64,000 nucleotides of DNA from Georgenia subflava (GCF_009193155.1 NZ_VUKD01000004.1:248001-312000); one strand, 5' to 3'. Shown: positions 25,375 through 34,557, counted from the stretch's first letter. Notes: generated from the sequence alone by a model not told the origin. Translations and numbers: made by a program.

Positions 25375-26591
25375 CGCACCGGATCGGCATCGTCGGGCAC
25401 CGCGACTTCATCGACGGCATGATGTGGGCCGTCCACGAGCAGCCCAGCGTCCAGGGCGTCCCCATCGCCTACGACTCGCCGGCCGAGCTCGACGACCTCC
25501 TCCAGGAGCACGGTCGCCGCCTCGACGGCGTGCTCACCGCGGACCGCCGCGTCCGGCGGCGGGTCGAGGAGCTCCTCCCCGGCATGCCGACCGGGCACGT
25601 CGAGCACGCGAGCGCGGCCCTCGTCCAGATGATGTTCCGGCTCACCCTGGCCGGCGTGGACATCGCCCGGGCCTCCATCGATGCGCTGGACGCAGGCGAG
25701 GTCGCCGACCTCTACGCCGAGCTCGACATCCCGACGACGGACGTCACCGCCCCGGAGCGCCGCGACGCGCTCTCCGAGGCGGAGACCGTCGAGCTCCACC
25801 GCGAGCACGCGCGCAGGACCAGGGGAGCGGTGGCCATAACGGCCGACCCGCGGGTGCGGACCCAGCTCGGCGACGCCGGGCACGAGGTGCGCCTGGTCTA
25901 CCCGCACGCGACCTCGGTGCAGGTGGCGCTGCGTCAGCTGCTGGTCGGGATGTCGACGGTGATGGCCTCGGACGCCCGCGTCGTCGTCGGGCTGGTCGAG
26001 GGGGCCGAGACCGGCGCGCTCGAGGAGGAGGTCACGACTCTCGGCGGCACGCTCCTGCCCGGCAGCGGCGAGGTCCACACCGTGCTGCTCACGTACGGGC
26101 CGCTGCTCGCCGCGACGTCGCGCTTCACCACGCTTCCGATGCTCGGGCGCCTCGCCGACCTGTCGGCGCAGGTCCATGTCGGGCTGGGGGTCGCCCCGAC
26201 GGCGGACCAGGGCCTGCGGGAGGCGGCGACGGCGCTCGCCGGCGCGCGCGAGCTCGGCCCGGTCGGGGCCGTGATCAGCGGGACGGGGGGCGCGCCGGTC
26301 GTGCTGGCGATGCCGCTGACCGAGGACACCATCGAGTCGATCCCGCCGCGGGTGCTGGCGCAGCGGGCGGGGCTGAGCGTGACGACCCTCGCGTCGCTGC
26401 ACGAGGCGCTGAAGACGCACGGCGACGAGCCGCTGACCTCGCTCGAGATCGGTCAGATGCTCGACCTGCGTCCCCGCGAGGCGCGACGGGTGATCGAACG
26501 CCTCGAGCTGGTCGGCATGGCCGAGCGGGAGGGCACCGACCGCAGCGACCGGGCCGGGCGCCCCCGGATCCGGTACCGCCTGCACCTCTGA
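25371..26591 (+). CDS. Regulator paralogous to its upstream neighbour (second of tandem pair)
   Basis: This 406-residue protein has the same layout as the preceding gene: an opening MTHRIGIVGHRDF, a GGDEF-like remnant in the middle (AQVHVGLGVAPT, then AATALAGARELG) and a C-terminal winged helix (LTSLEIGQMLDLRPREARRV, RLELVGMAER). Its ATG overlaps the neighbour's stop by 4 bp, so the two are coupled and may form a heterodimer. Overall identity between the pair looks low, implying an old duplication. It is convergent with propeller gene B. Regulation of the dyad-bearing promoters in this region is inferred, not shown. Confidence 0.65.
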   Translation: MTHRIGIVGHRDFIDGMMWAVHEQPSVQGVPIAYDSPAELDDLLQEHGRRLDGVLTADRRVRRRVEELLPGMPTGHVEHASAALVQMMFRLTLAGVDIARASIDALDAGEVADLYAELDIPTTDVTAPERRDALSEAETVELHREHARRTRGAVAITADPRVRTQLGDAGHEVRLVYPHATSVQVALRQLLVGMSTVMASDARVVVGLVEGAETGALEEEVTTLGGTLLPGSGEVHTVLLTYGPLLAATSRFTTLPMLGRLADLSAQVHVGLGVAPTADQGLREAATALAGARELGPVGAVISGTGGAPVVLAMPLTEDTIESIPPRVLAQRAGLSVTTLASLHEALKTHGDEPLTSLEIGQMLDLRPREARRVIERLELVGMAEREGTDRSDRAGRPRIRYRLHL

Positions 26592-26613
26592 CGCACCCGG
26601 CGCCGGCACGCCA

Positions 26614-26644
26614 CCGGCCCGGCCCCCGACGGGGACCGGGCCGG
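26614..26644. terminator. Bidirectional hairpin between convergent genes
   Basis: The stem CCGGCCCGG with four further C/G pairs and one mismatch encloses a 3-nt loop. It lies between the regulator pair and propeller gene B and probably ends both transcripts. Confidence 0.75.
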
Positions 26645-26660
26645 CGGCGCTGAAGCAGCT

Positions 26661-28949
26661 CTAGCCGAGCAGCTCGCGGATGCTCACGGCCTGCGTGCGC
26701 AGGTCGTCACGGGCCGCCTCGCTCAGCGTGTCGGGCCGCTTGGGCTCGTCCAGGTGGCGGACGAAGCGGTCGACCGCCCGCGTCGCGGCCTCGGTCCGGT
26801 CGCCCTCGACGTGCCGCTGCGCCTGCGTGACCGCGTTGGCGAGCTGGTGGGCGATCGGCCCGGCGACGTCCCCGTTGGCGACGTGGGCGTCGAGAGCCGC
26901 GGCCAGGTCCACCAGGGCCTGTGCCGCACCCTGCTCCGGCTCCTCGGCGTCGACCGGCCAGGTCGCGGAGAACAGGGACCTGTCGTCGATCCAGTACGTC
27001 GTGTTGTCCGGGGCGAGGTCGAGCTTGATGCCGCTCGCGCCCTCCAGCTGGTCGACCTCGCGGGTGTCGGGGTCGATCCGCAGGATCCGGTCGAAGACGC
27101 TGCCGTAGATGTACCCGTCGGCCTCGCTGAACTCGAGGTCCGCCGAGCGCCAGAGCCCGTTGGGCACGGTGCCCCAGTCGAACGGCGCCACCTCGTGCTC
27201 GTGGGTGATCTCGCCGGTCGCCGGGTCGAGGACGAGCAGGTCCCCGACGGTCGCCGCCCACAGCTCGCCGTCGGCCATCGTCACCGCGGTGGCGGCGAGG
27301 CCGTCGACCGGGGTGGACCACAGCAGCTCGCGCGAGGCGAGGTCGAAGGCGAAGACGACGCCGGCGCTCTGCGTCGGCTCGATGCCGTTGCCGCCGAAGA
27401 CGCTCGTGCCGCCGTACAGGACGCCGTCGTGCTCCTCGAGCGTGATGATGCTCTGGTCGGTGATGAGGTCGTGGTACTCGTCCCAGGTCCCGGTCTCGGG
27501 GTCGTAGAGCGTCAGCGAGCCCTTGAGCACGCCGTAGCCGCCGACGGTCCCGACGGCGACGAGGTCACCGGCGGAGGCCATCCCGAACGGCCGGTCCTGC
27601 TGGGTGGTCTCCCGCAGCTCCAGGACCTGGCGCGGGTTGCCGTCCCCGAGCGGGATCGAGGTGTCGATCTCGTAGAGCCGCGCGCCGGGGTAGACCCCGG
27701 CGTAGAGCAGACCGTCGTGCGCGACCATGCCCTCGGCCTGGCCGAGGCCACGCTCGAAGGTCCAGGAGTCCGCGGCCGGGTCGAAGGTCGCGAACCCGCC
27801 GGAGAGGTAGCCGCCGACGTGGATCCGGCCGTCGGGGCCGACGGCCATCGCGCGCGGGTTCACCGAGGTGCTGTCCAGGCCCACCGGCACCGGCTCGGCC
27901 TCGCCGGTCGCGACCTCGTACCGGTGCACGAGGCCGCGGTGCGACATGCCGACGACCCACTCGGCGCCGTCGGCGTCCGTGGTGACCCCGACGCCCTTGG
28001 CGCCGAAGGCGTGCCCGGTGTCGACGACCTCGCCGGCCGGCGTGCGGTAGGCGAGGTTGCCGGCGAGGACGAACCAGGTCCGCCCGTCCGCGGTCTGGCC
28101 GACCGACTGGCTGCTCAGCGCACCGATGGGCTCCGACCACTCCTCGGCGACGGTGTCGTACACGTACCCCACGTACGCGCCCTGGCACTCGATCTTGGCG
28201 TACAGGTCCGTGTCGGCGGCCGCCAGCTCGTAGACGAAGGTGCAGTCGGTGCGCCCGTCGGGCAGCGGCACCTCCGCGACGTCGCCGGAGTCGATGTCGA
28301 CGGCGAACAGCCCCGCCACGGTGCCGGTACCGGCGTACGCGGTGTCGCCGACGACGGCGGTGCTGCGCACGTAGTTCATGCCCTCGCCGAAGGAGCCGTA
28401 GTCGCGCCACTCACCGGTGGTGCGGTCGTAGCTCGCGAGGTGTCCCGGCGGGAGCGGGGAGTCCGCCCAGCCCTGGAAGGTGCCGGTGAACGCCACCCCG
28501 TCCGCGTCGGTGTCCACCTGCCAGGCGAAGCTGGTCTCCGGCGTCGGCCGGCCGTCGCTGCGCACCTCGGTCGCGCCGGGCTCGAGGTAGTACAGCGAGG
28601 CGTCCATGTAGGACGTGGCCCAGACGGTGCCGTCGCTGCTGATGTCGACGCCCCAGCCGCCCGAGGCGCCGGGCATGGGGTAGGTGTTCTCGACCGTCCC
28701 GGCGAGCGGGTCGATCTCGGCGAGGTACGCCGGGCTGCCGCTCACCACCGCCCACAGGCGGGGTGTGCCGTCCGGCATGGTGCCGGCGGCTGCGCCGGCC
28801 ACCGTCGTCGCGGTCAGCGGGACGGTCCCGTGGTCGACGATCTCCGGTGGTTCGTCGACGGTGCCTGTTGCCGCGTGGCTCGGCACCGCCGTCGCTACGA
28901 CGGCGGCGGCGAGGCCGAGCGTCGCCGCGAATGCGGACAATCTCCTCAT
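26661..28949 (-). CDS. Secreted beta-propeller protein with FIMAH-like C-terminal domain (paralogue B)
   Basis: This 762-residue exported protein has a signal peptide ending near VPSHA. The propeller body matches paralogue A blade by blade: SSDGTVWATSYMD, DADGVAFTGTFQGW, DGRIHVGGYLSGG, DGVLYGGTSVFGG. The tail keeps the FIMAH-like signature (VAGPIAHQLANAVTQAQRHV, then AVDRFVRHL). A clear AAAGGGGG precedes the ATG. It is the last gene of the operon containing the ABC transporter and the nitrilase-family enzyme. The propeller and the importer therefore very likely act on the same substrate, the propeller outside the cell. Confidence 0.8.
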   Translation of the reverse strand: MRRLSAFAATLGLAAAVVATAVPSHAATGTVDEPPEIVDHGTVPLTATTVAGAAAGTMPDGTPRLWAVVSGSPAYLAEIDPLAGTVENTYPMPGASGGWGVDISSDGTVWATSYMDASLYYLEPGATEVRSDGRPTPETSFAWQVDTDADGVAFTGTFQGWADSPLPPGHLASYDRTTGEWRDYGSFGEGMNYVRSTAVVGDTAYAGTGTVAGLFAVDIDSGDVAEVPLPDGRTDCTFVYELAAADTDLYAKIECQGAYVGYVYDTVAEEWSEPIGALSSQSVGQTADGRTWFVLAGNLAYRTPAGEVVDTGHAFGAKGVGVTTDADGAEWVVGMSHRGLVHRYEVATGEAEPVPVGLDSTSVNPRAMAVGPDGRIHVGGYLSGGFATFDPAADSWTFERGLGQAEGMVAHDGLLYAGVYPGARLYEIDTSIPLGDGNPRQVLELRETTQQDRPFGMASAGDLVAVGTVGGYGVLKGSLTLYDPETGTWDEYHDLITDQSIITLEEHDGVLYGGTSVFGGNGIEPTQSAGVVFAFDLASRELLWSTPVDGLAATAVTMADGELWAATVGDLLVLDPATGEITHEHEVAPFDWGTVPNGLWRSADLEFSEADGYIYGSVFDRILRIDPDTREVDQLEGASGIKLDLAPDNTTYWIDDRSLFSATWPVDAEEPEQGAAQALVDLAAALDAHVANGDVAGPIAHQLANAVTQAQRHVEGDRTEAATRAVDRFVRHLDEPKRPDTLSEAARDDLRTQAVSIRELLG

Positions 28950-28997
28950 TGAGTCCCCCTTTGTTGGTTCCTCCGCGGTCGCGGAAGTGCGTGACGA

Positions 28998-29951
28998 CTA
29001 GGTCGAGGCGCGCGCGATGACGCTGTCCCGGTGCGCGCGGACCCGGTCGAAGTAGTCGAGCACCGGCTCGAGCTCGAACTCGGCGATGACGTCATCCGCG
29101 GTGACGGCGTCGTCGTCGGAGATGAGCAGCACGACGCCGATGAGCCCGGGGTCGTGGATCCGCACCCGTGGCCCGTACGCGGCCTTGATGTCGGCGAACT
29201 TCGGGTGGTTGTGGTCGATGTGGATGAGACGGGCGTCGAGGTTGATGTTGGCGACGACCTCGTCGCGGTAGTTCGTCGTCCGGGCGACGTGCTCGCCGGT
29301 GGGGCTGAGGATCCCGGACACGGCGGGCGGGTAGACCGAGGCGATCATGTGCGCGCCGATCGTGTAGGCCCAGTGCTCCTGCAGGTAGCCGCCGTGGAAC
29401 GCGGAGCTGAAGAGCAGCAGGTCCGGGCGCAGCGCCGCCACCTGCTCGCGGAACTCCTCGAAGTTGAGGTCGAAGCAGATCACCGGGGCGACCCGGCCGA
29501 AGTCGAGCTCGACGGCGACGGCCTCGCGCCCGTGCCGCAGCCCGTTGATCTCGTGCTCGCCGATGGTCAGGAAGACCTTGTCGTAGATCCCGGCGACGCT
29601 GCCGTCGCGGTCGATCACCTGGGTGGAGTTGAACCAGGCGCCGCTCGCGTCCTGCCGGTGGGAGGGGTAGGCGATGGTCGTGCGGTGGCGGCGTGCGACG
29701 TCGGCGAGCATCTCCAATGTGCTCTCGCCGCGCAGCTCGAGGTACTCGCGGTAGAAGTCGTGCTCGAAGGTCGCGCCCCGGGGCCGGTCGCAGTGCTCGG
29801 GGAGCACGATGATGTCCGGCCGGTCGGGCAGCACGGTGTCGAGCCGGTCGCGCCAGTGCCGGCGCATGGCGTCCAGCGTCTCCTGCGGGGTGGCCCCGGG
29901 GAGCGCGGCCAGCGGGGCGGCCGAGACGGCCGCAGCCCTGATGTTCCTCAT
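28998..29951 (-). CDS. Carbon-nitrogen hydrolase (nitrilase superfamily)
   Basis: This 317-residue cytoplasmic enzyme hydrolyses an amide, carbamoyl or nitrile C-N bond. The Glu-Lys-Cys triad is identifiable: Glu in IVLPEH, Lys in GIYDKVFL and Cys in VICFDLNF. The length fits single-domain nitrilase-fold amidases. It lies 8 bp or less from the upstream permease gene and 48 bp before propeller B, inside the transport operon. The imported compound therefore probably carries an amide or similar nitrogen group (for example an N-acyl or uronamide glycan unit); this substrate class is inferred. Confidence 0.87.
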   Translation of the reverse strand: MRNIRAAAVSAAPLAALPGATPQETLDAMRRHWRDRLDTVLPDRPDIIVLPEHCDRPRGATFEHDFYREYLELRGESTLEMLADVARRHRTTIAYPSHRQDASGAWFNSTQVIDRDGSVAGIYDKVFLTIGEHEINGLRHGREAVAVELDFGRVAPVICFDLNFEEFREQVAALRPDLLLFSSAFHGGYLQEHWAYTIGAHMIASVYPPAVSGILSPTGEHVARTTNYRDEVVANINLDARLIHIDHNHPKFADIKAAYGPRVRIHDPGLIGVVLLISDDDAVTADDVIAEFELEPVLDYFDRVRAHRDSVIARAST

Positions 29952-29958
29952 CGTCCGG

Positions 29959-30837
29959 TCACCCCTTGAGCCCGCTGGAGGCGATCGAGTTGATGAGGTA
30001 GCGCTGGGCGAAGGCGAACACGATGAGGCAGGGCACGACGCTGATCGCGGCGCCCGACATCACCTCGGCCTGGCTGACGTTCGCGCCCCGCATGCTGGCC
30101 AGCCCGACGGTGAGCACCTGCATCTCGGCGCTCTGGGTGATGACCAGCGGCCAGATGAAGTCGTTCCAGTGCCACAGGAAGACGAAGATGCCGAGCGTGG
30201 CGAGGATCGGCTTGCACAGCGGGAGCACCAGCTGGACGTAGATCCGCCACTCGGAGGCGCCGTCGAGCGTGGCGGCCTCGAAGAGCTCGTCCGGCAGCTC
30301 GGCGATGAACTGGCGCAGCAGGAAGACCGCCTGGGCGTTCGCCAGCGACGGGACGATGAGGCCCCAGTAGGTGTTGACGCCGCCGAGGTTGTTCATCATG
30401 ACGAAGTAGGGGATGAGGAGCACCTGCATCGGCACCATGAGCATGGCGAGCATCGACCACATGACGATGTTGTGGCCGGGGAACCGCTTCTTGGCGAACG
30501 CGTACCCGGCCATCGACGCCGTCAGCAGGATGAGAACGACGGTGGAGACCGCGTAGATCGCGCTGTTGAGCGTCCAGCGCAGGAAGCCCTGCTGGGAGAA
30601 CACCGACTGCAGGTTCTCGAAGGTGAGGCGGGAGGGCCACTGGTGCGGGATCGTCGGCTCGCCGGCGGGGGAGAGGGCCACGATCATCATGACCGCGAAC
30701 GGCGCGAGAGTGAGCAGCGACAGCACTGTCAGCGTGATGATCAGGCCGATCTGGCGGCGCGGGCTCCTGGCGGCCGTGGGCTCGGCCGGCGCGGTGCGGG
30801 GGCGGACGGGCCGGACCAGGCCCGGTGCGGTCGTCAC
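29959..30837 (-). CDS. Carbohydrate ABC transporter permease, MalG type
   Basis: This 292-residue membrane protein has about six hydrophobic segments and the EAA loop FEAATLDGASEWRIYVQLVLPL. It is one of two permeases of a CUT1-family importer. The GTG start at 30837 overlaps the upstream permease stop (GTGA) and is taken as the true start; the frame is open far upstream only as a shadow. An Arg/Pro/Ala-rich cytoplasmic N-terminus precedes the first helix. No ATPase gene lies in the operon, so a shared MsiK-like ATPase encoded elsewhere is likely. Confidence 0.92.
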   Translation of the reverse strand: MTTAPGLVRPVRPRTAPAEPTAARSPRRQIGLIITLTVLSLLTLAPFAVMMIVALSPAGEPTIPHQWPSRLTFENLQSVFSQQGFLRWTLNSAIYAVSTVVLILLTASMAGYAFAKKRFPGHNIVMWSMLAMLMVPMQVLLIPYFVMMNNLGGVNTYWGLIVPSLANAQAVFLLRQFIAELPDELFEAATLDGASEWRIYVQLVLPLCKPILATLGIFVFLWHWNDFIWPLVITQSAEMQVLTVGLASMRGANVSQAEVMSGAAISVVPCLIVFAFAQRYLINSIASSGLKG

Positions 30838-31787
30838 TTGTTGCTCCTGTCCAGAACGAGTCGTTGGATCAGCGAGATCGCGAGCACGATGACGAACAGC
30901 GCGATCCCGATCGTCGCGGCGTAGCCGAAGTCGAGGAAGACGAACGCCTGGTCGTAGAGCATGTACACCAGGACGTAGCTCGCGTTCACGGGCCCGCCGC
31001 CGGTCATCACGTAGACCGTGTCGAAGGTCTGGAACGCCATGATCGTCTCGATGACGACGACGAAGAGCAGCACCGGCTTCAGCAGTGGCAGGGTGATACG
31101 CCAGAACTCCTGCCACCGGTTCGCGCCGTCGATCCGCGACGCCTCGAGGATCTCGGGCGAGATGCCCTTGAGGCCGGCGAGCAGGATGAGCATGGAGTAG
31201 GCGAAGCCCTTCCAGGTCGCGACGGTGGCCAGCGAGGCGAGCACGAGGCGGCTGTCCTGGAGGAAGCCGAGCGGGCCGATCCCGAAGAGCTCGAGGAAGG
31301 CGTTGATGAGGCCGTCGATCTTGAACAGCCAGCCCCACACGATGCTGGCCATCACGAAGCTGGTCACGTAGGGGATGAACAGCGCCCCACGGAACAGCCC
31401 CGGACGCCACAGCAGCCGGTTGAGGAGCAGGGCGACGACGAGGGAGACGACGATGATCGTCGGCACGAAGATCGCCGAGTACAGCACCGTCGCGCGCAGG
31501 CTCTGCCAGAACAGCGGGTCGGTGGCCAGGCGGCGGTAGTTCTCCGCGCCGATCGGCTCCCAGTTCCCGGCGATGTCGAAGTCGGTGAAGGACATGCCGA
31601 TCGCACCGAGCACCGGGACGTACCGGAAGACGATGAAGAGGGTGAGCATCGGCAGGACGAACAGCAGCCCGGTCATGGCGTTGTGTCGTCGCCGGGCGGC
31701 GCCGACGGAGCGGGGCCGGCCCGGTCGCGCCGCGCCCGACGACAGCTTGTCGCGCTGTCGCGAGGCGCGGTCCTGGGTGAGTGTCAT
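30834..31787 (-). CDS. Carbohydrate ABC transporter permease, MalF type
   Basis: This 317-residue membrane protein, the partner permease, shows the typical MalF-like pattern: a basic N-terminus, a first helix LFVLPMLTLFIVF, the periplasmic NYRRL segment (LATDPLFWQSLRATVLYS) and the EAA loop LEASRIDGANRWQEFWRITL. It lies 69 bp downstream of the binding-protein gene and overlaps the second permease by 4 bp. Confidence 0.93.
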   Translation of the reverse strand: MTLTQDRASRQRDKLSSGAARPGRPRSVGAARRRHNAMTGLLFVLPMLTLFIVFRYVPVLGAIGMSFTDFDIAGNWEPIGAENYRRLATDPLFWQSLRATVLYSAIFVPTIIVVSLVVALLLNRLLWRPGLFRGALFIPYVTSFVMASIVWGWLFKIDGLINAFLELFGIGPLGFLQDSRLVLASLATVATWKGFAYSMLILLAGLKGISPEILEASRIDGANRWQEFWRITLPLLKPVLLFVVVIETIMAFQTFDTVYVMTGGGPVNASYVLVYMLYDQAFVFLDFGYAATIGIALFVIVLAISLIQRLVLDRSNK

Positions 31788-31856
31788 GGCGTTCCTGTCG
31801 ATGACCGGTGGGGCCGCCGCGCGGGCGATGGCGGCGGCCCCACCGAGGTGGCGGTG

Positions 31857-33134
31857 CTACTTGCCGATCTGTGCGCGGGCTTCCTCGGCGGCCTGGGTGA
31901 AGGCCTCCTCGGGAGTCAGCTGGCCCAGGAACGCGGCCTGGATCTTCGGCCCGAGCAGGCTCTGCACCTGCGGCGACTCGGGGTGGATCTCGCCGGGGAC
32001 GGCGACCTTGCTCGCCTCGAACAGCACCTCGGCGTACTCGTCGGCGTGCTCGACCTCGGCGTCGGCGCGGGCCGGGAAGAAGCCCGACGCGTCAGAGAGC
32101 TGGACCTGCTCCTCGGGGGAGGAGAGGAACGACAGGACGGTGCCGACCGCCTCGGTGTCCTCCGCGGCGTGGGAGACGGCGAGCAGGCCGGGCACACCGT
32201 AGGTCGCCTGCTCCTCGCCGGTGAGCGGCATCCCGGCGACGACGTTGTCCTCGCCCAGGATCTCCGCGCTCTGGCGCACCTGGGAGAGGTCGAGCCCGTA
32301 GTGCATGATCGCGTCACCGAGCCAGAAGGGCCGGCCCTCGAGCTCGTGGCCGACGGTCGGGGTGTCCGGCGCCAGCGCGCCCATCTCGTGGAGGTCGACG
32401 AGGAACTCGAGGGCCTCGATCGCCTCCGGGGAGTCGATGGCGATGTCGGAGCCGTCCCTGGTGAAGACGTTGCCGCCGGCCTGCCAGAGGAAGGGGAAGA
32501 ACGTGACGTTGAGCGCGGCGTCGGGCGAGGCGCCGAAGTCGAAGACGCTGTACCCCGCGTCGACGACCTCCGGCGCGATCTCCCGGACGTCGTCCCACGT
32601 CGTCGGGATCTCGAGGCCGAGCTCGTCGAGCAGAGCGGTGTTGTAGGCGGGTGCCAGCACGGTCTGGTAGATCGGCACCGCGAAGGTCTCGCCGTCGACG
32701 GTTACCGAGCCGGTGGCGTTCTCGTTGAAGGGCTCGACGCCGTCCTCGAGGAGGTCGTTCACGGGCTGGACGCTGCCGGCCTCGGCGAACTGGTTCACCT
32801 GCTCGGGGGTCAGGAGGACGATGTCCGGGCCGCTGCCGCTGGCGAGCGCGGTGGTCACGCGCTCGAGCCGGCCGTCCCACGGCTGGAGCTCGACGGTGAA
32901 GTCGATGTCGCTGTGGGCCTCGGTGAACCGGTCGACGACGCCGTCCCAGTACTCCGTGCTCGCCGTCGGGTCGGCGATGACCGGGTACATCCACAGGGTG
33001 ACCGAACCGCCTTCCTCACCGCCTCCGGCGGTAGCGTCGCCGCCGGACGCCCCGCCGCAGGCGGCGAGCACGAGCGCGGCGGCGGCAGCGGTCACCGCCA
33101 GTCCTGCTGTCCTGGATCTTCTTGCTCGCATCAT
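31857..33134 (-). CDS. Extracellular sugar-binding lipoprotein of the propeller-associated importer
   Basis: This 425-residue solute-binding protein is the first gene of the five-gene operon (binding protein, two permeases, nitrilase-family enzyme, propeller B). The lipobox is LAAC, followed by a Gly-rich linker. The family 1 layout is plain (LWMYPVIADP, then VVDRFTEAHSDIDFTVELQPW). ATG 33134 has AAGAGG at 10 nt; GTG 33143 and ATG 33131 are alternatives. Its promoter and an operator-like dyad lie 39-80 bp upstream. It sets the specificity of the importer, but the ligand cannot be named from sequence. Confidence 0.92.
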   Translation of the reverse strand: MMRARRSRTAGLAVTAAAAALVLAACGGASGGDATAGGGEEGGSVTLWMYPVIADPTASTEYWDGVVDRFTEAHSDIDFTVELQPWDGRLERVTTALASGSGPDIVLLTPEQVNQFAEAGSVQPVNDLLEDGVEPFNENATGSVTVDGETFAVPIYQTVLAPAYNTALLDELGLEIPTTWDDVREIAPEVVDAGYSVFDFGASPDAALNVTFFPFLWQAGGNVFTRDGSDIAIDSPEAIEALEFLVDLHEMGALAPDTPTVGHELEGRPFWLGDAIMHYGLDLSQVRQSAEILGEDNVVAGMPLTGEEQATYGVPGLLAVSHAAEDTEAVGTVLSFLSSPEEQVQLSDASGFFPARADAEVEHADEYAEVLFEASKVAVPGEIHPESPQVQSLLGPKIQAAFLGQLTPEEAFTQAAEEARAQIGK

Positions 33135-33173
33135 GTTGATCACACCTCTTCCTCGGGGTGCCCTGTGCTGGTG

Positions 33174-33191
33174 TTACGGGCCGGTCCGAAA
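33174..33191 (-). promoter_or_regulatory. Operator-like dyad TTTCGG-N6-CCGTAA before the transporter operon
   Basis: Read on the minus strand, this is the same 18-bp dyad as at 21447-21464 and 38418-38435, with a different central hexamer (ACCGGC). It directly follows the -10 element of the operon promoter, the classical position for a repressor, and lies 39 bp before the ATG. Confidence 0.72.
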
Positions 33192-33218
33192 CATACCCAC
33201 CCGTTCCGCCAAGGTCAA
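33190..33218 (-). promoter_or_regulatory. Vegetative-type promoter of the transporter operon
   Basis: On the minus strand, TTGACC (33218-33213) and TATGTT (33195-33190) are separated by 17 bp, a good housekeeping-sigma match. It drives the binding-protein gene; transcription would start inside or just after the dyad. Confidence 0.7.
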
Positions 33219-33241
33219 CAAGGGTCCACGGATTCGGCTGC

Positions 33242-33280
33242 TTGACGCGGAGCACTGCACCTCATACGGTCATGCCGCAA
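33242..33280 (+). promoter_or_regulatory. Promoter of the hydroxyacid dehydrogenase gene with overlapping dyad
   Basis: TTGACG (33242-33247) and TACGGT (33265-33270) lie 17 bp apart, 35 bp before the ATG at 33305. An inverted pair ATACGG-N5-CCGCAA (33264-33280) overlaps the -10. It resembles the regulon dyad read in the other direction, but with a spacer one base shorter, so membership is uncertain. Confidence 0.55.
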
Positions 33281-33304
33281 TACCGACCAACCCACTGGAG
33301 CGTC

Positions 33305-34312
33305 ATGTCCGTCCGCCCGGCCACCTTCGTCGCGATCCGAGCGGACGAGTTCGAGACGCTGTTCGCACCCGAGTCCCGCAGCGCGCTGCACCGGATCGGT
33401 GAGGTCACCTTCGGCGGTGGCGAGGAGGTCGTCGAGGTCCCGCACGGCGTCGCCGACGACTTCGACGTCCTCGTGACGTCGTGGAGCACGCGCCCGTTCG
33501 AGGACGACGTCCTCACCGGCGGCCGGCTCGGCCTCGTCGCCCACGCCGCGGGGTCGGTCCGCGGCCTGCTGCAGCCCGACTCCTTCCGCAACGGCGTCCG
33601 CGTGACGCAGTGCGGGTCTGCCGCCATGGCACCCGCGGTGGCGGAGATGGCGGTGACCATGGAGCTGGCGCTGCTGCGCAACCTCCACACCCACGACCGC
33701 CGCATGCAGGCGACCCGGGACTGGCACCGGGCCGGTCACGGGACGCTCGGGCACGCCCTGCCCGCGGCGCGCCACGGCATCCTCGGGCTGAGCCGGACCG
33801 GGCTCGAGTACGTGTCGCGGATCCGTGGGCTCGGCGCCACGCGGATCGCCGCCGCCGATCCGTACTGGGACCGTTCGGCGGCGGCCGAGCACGGCGTCGA
33901 GCTGCGCGACCTCGACGACGTGTGCCGGGAGTCGGACGTCTTCGCCGTCCATGCGCCGTCGACGCCGGAGACCCGGCACATCGTCGACGCCCGACGCCTC
34001 GCGCTGCTGCCCGACGGTGCGATCGTCCTCAACACCGCACGCTCGGCCCTGATCGACGAGGCTGCGCTGACGGCGGAGCTCGTCTCCGGGCGGCTGCGTG
34101 CCGGCCTCGACGTCTTCGACGACGAGCCGCTGCCGGCGGACAGCCCGCTGTTCGGGCTGCCGAACGTCATCCTCGCGCCGCACGTGGCCGGTGGCACGGT
34201 CGAGGCGCGGCACGCCCAGGGTGCGGCCGTCGTCGAGGAGGTCCGGCGGTACGCCGCCGGTGAGCCGCTCCTGCACGAGGTGACCGCGGAGCTCTACCAC
34301 CGGCTGGCCTGA
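33305..34312 (+). CDS. D-2-hydroxyacid dehydrogenase family protein
   Basis: This 335-residue NAD(P)-dependent oxidoreductase interconverts a 2-hydroxy acid and a 2-keto acid. The Rossmann loop reads GILGLSRTG, with Ser where Gly is usual. The catalytic Arg is in LNTARSALID, the Glu in DDEPLPADSPL and the His in LAPHVAGG. The ATG at 33305 is chosen because it starts the conserved fold; the frame is open further upstream into the intergenic region. It is divergent from the transporter operon, sharing the 170-bp regulatory region, so it probably handles a sugar-acid intermediate of the same pathway. Confidence 0.87.
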   Translation: MSVRPATFVAIRADEFETLFAPESRSALHRIGEVTFGGGEEVVEVPHGVADDFDVLVTSWSTRPFEDDVLTGGRLGLVAHAAGSVRGLLQPDSFRNGVRVTQCGSAAMAPAVAEMAVTMELALLRNLHTHDRRMQATRDWHRAGHGTLGHALPAARHGILGLSRTGLEYVSRIRGLGATRIAAADPYWDRSAAAEHGVELRDLDDVCRESDVFAVHAPSTPETRHIVDARRLALLPDGAIVLNTARSALIDEAALTAELVSGRLRAGLDVFDDEPLPADSPLFGLPNVILAPHVAGGTVEARHAQGAAVVEEVRRYAAGEPLLHEVTAELYHRLA

Positions 34313-34557
34313 GTCCAGCGCCGCGCGGTCGTCGGGCCTCTCGCCCTCGGCGGCTGTTTCGGCTGGTTGACGCCGTATCGACGGGTTGTTGCGGTGTGTC
34401 CGAAACCCGCCACGCGGGGCATCTCGCGATGATGGTCGCCATCCGGGCGGATCCCTCGGCCGTCGCGAGAGTTCCGCCCGTGACGAGATCTATCCCGGGT
34501 TTCGGTCCGCACCCATACCGCCATGACGGTCGGTATCCCGGTGTCCCCGGTGTCCCT

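Noticed and set aside
29959-33134. ATPase subunit missing because of gene loss
   Set aside because: Sugar importers of actinobacteria commonly share one ATPase encoded elsewhere (MsiK type), so its absence from the operon is expected.
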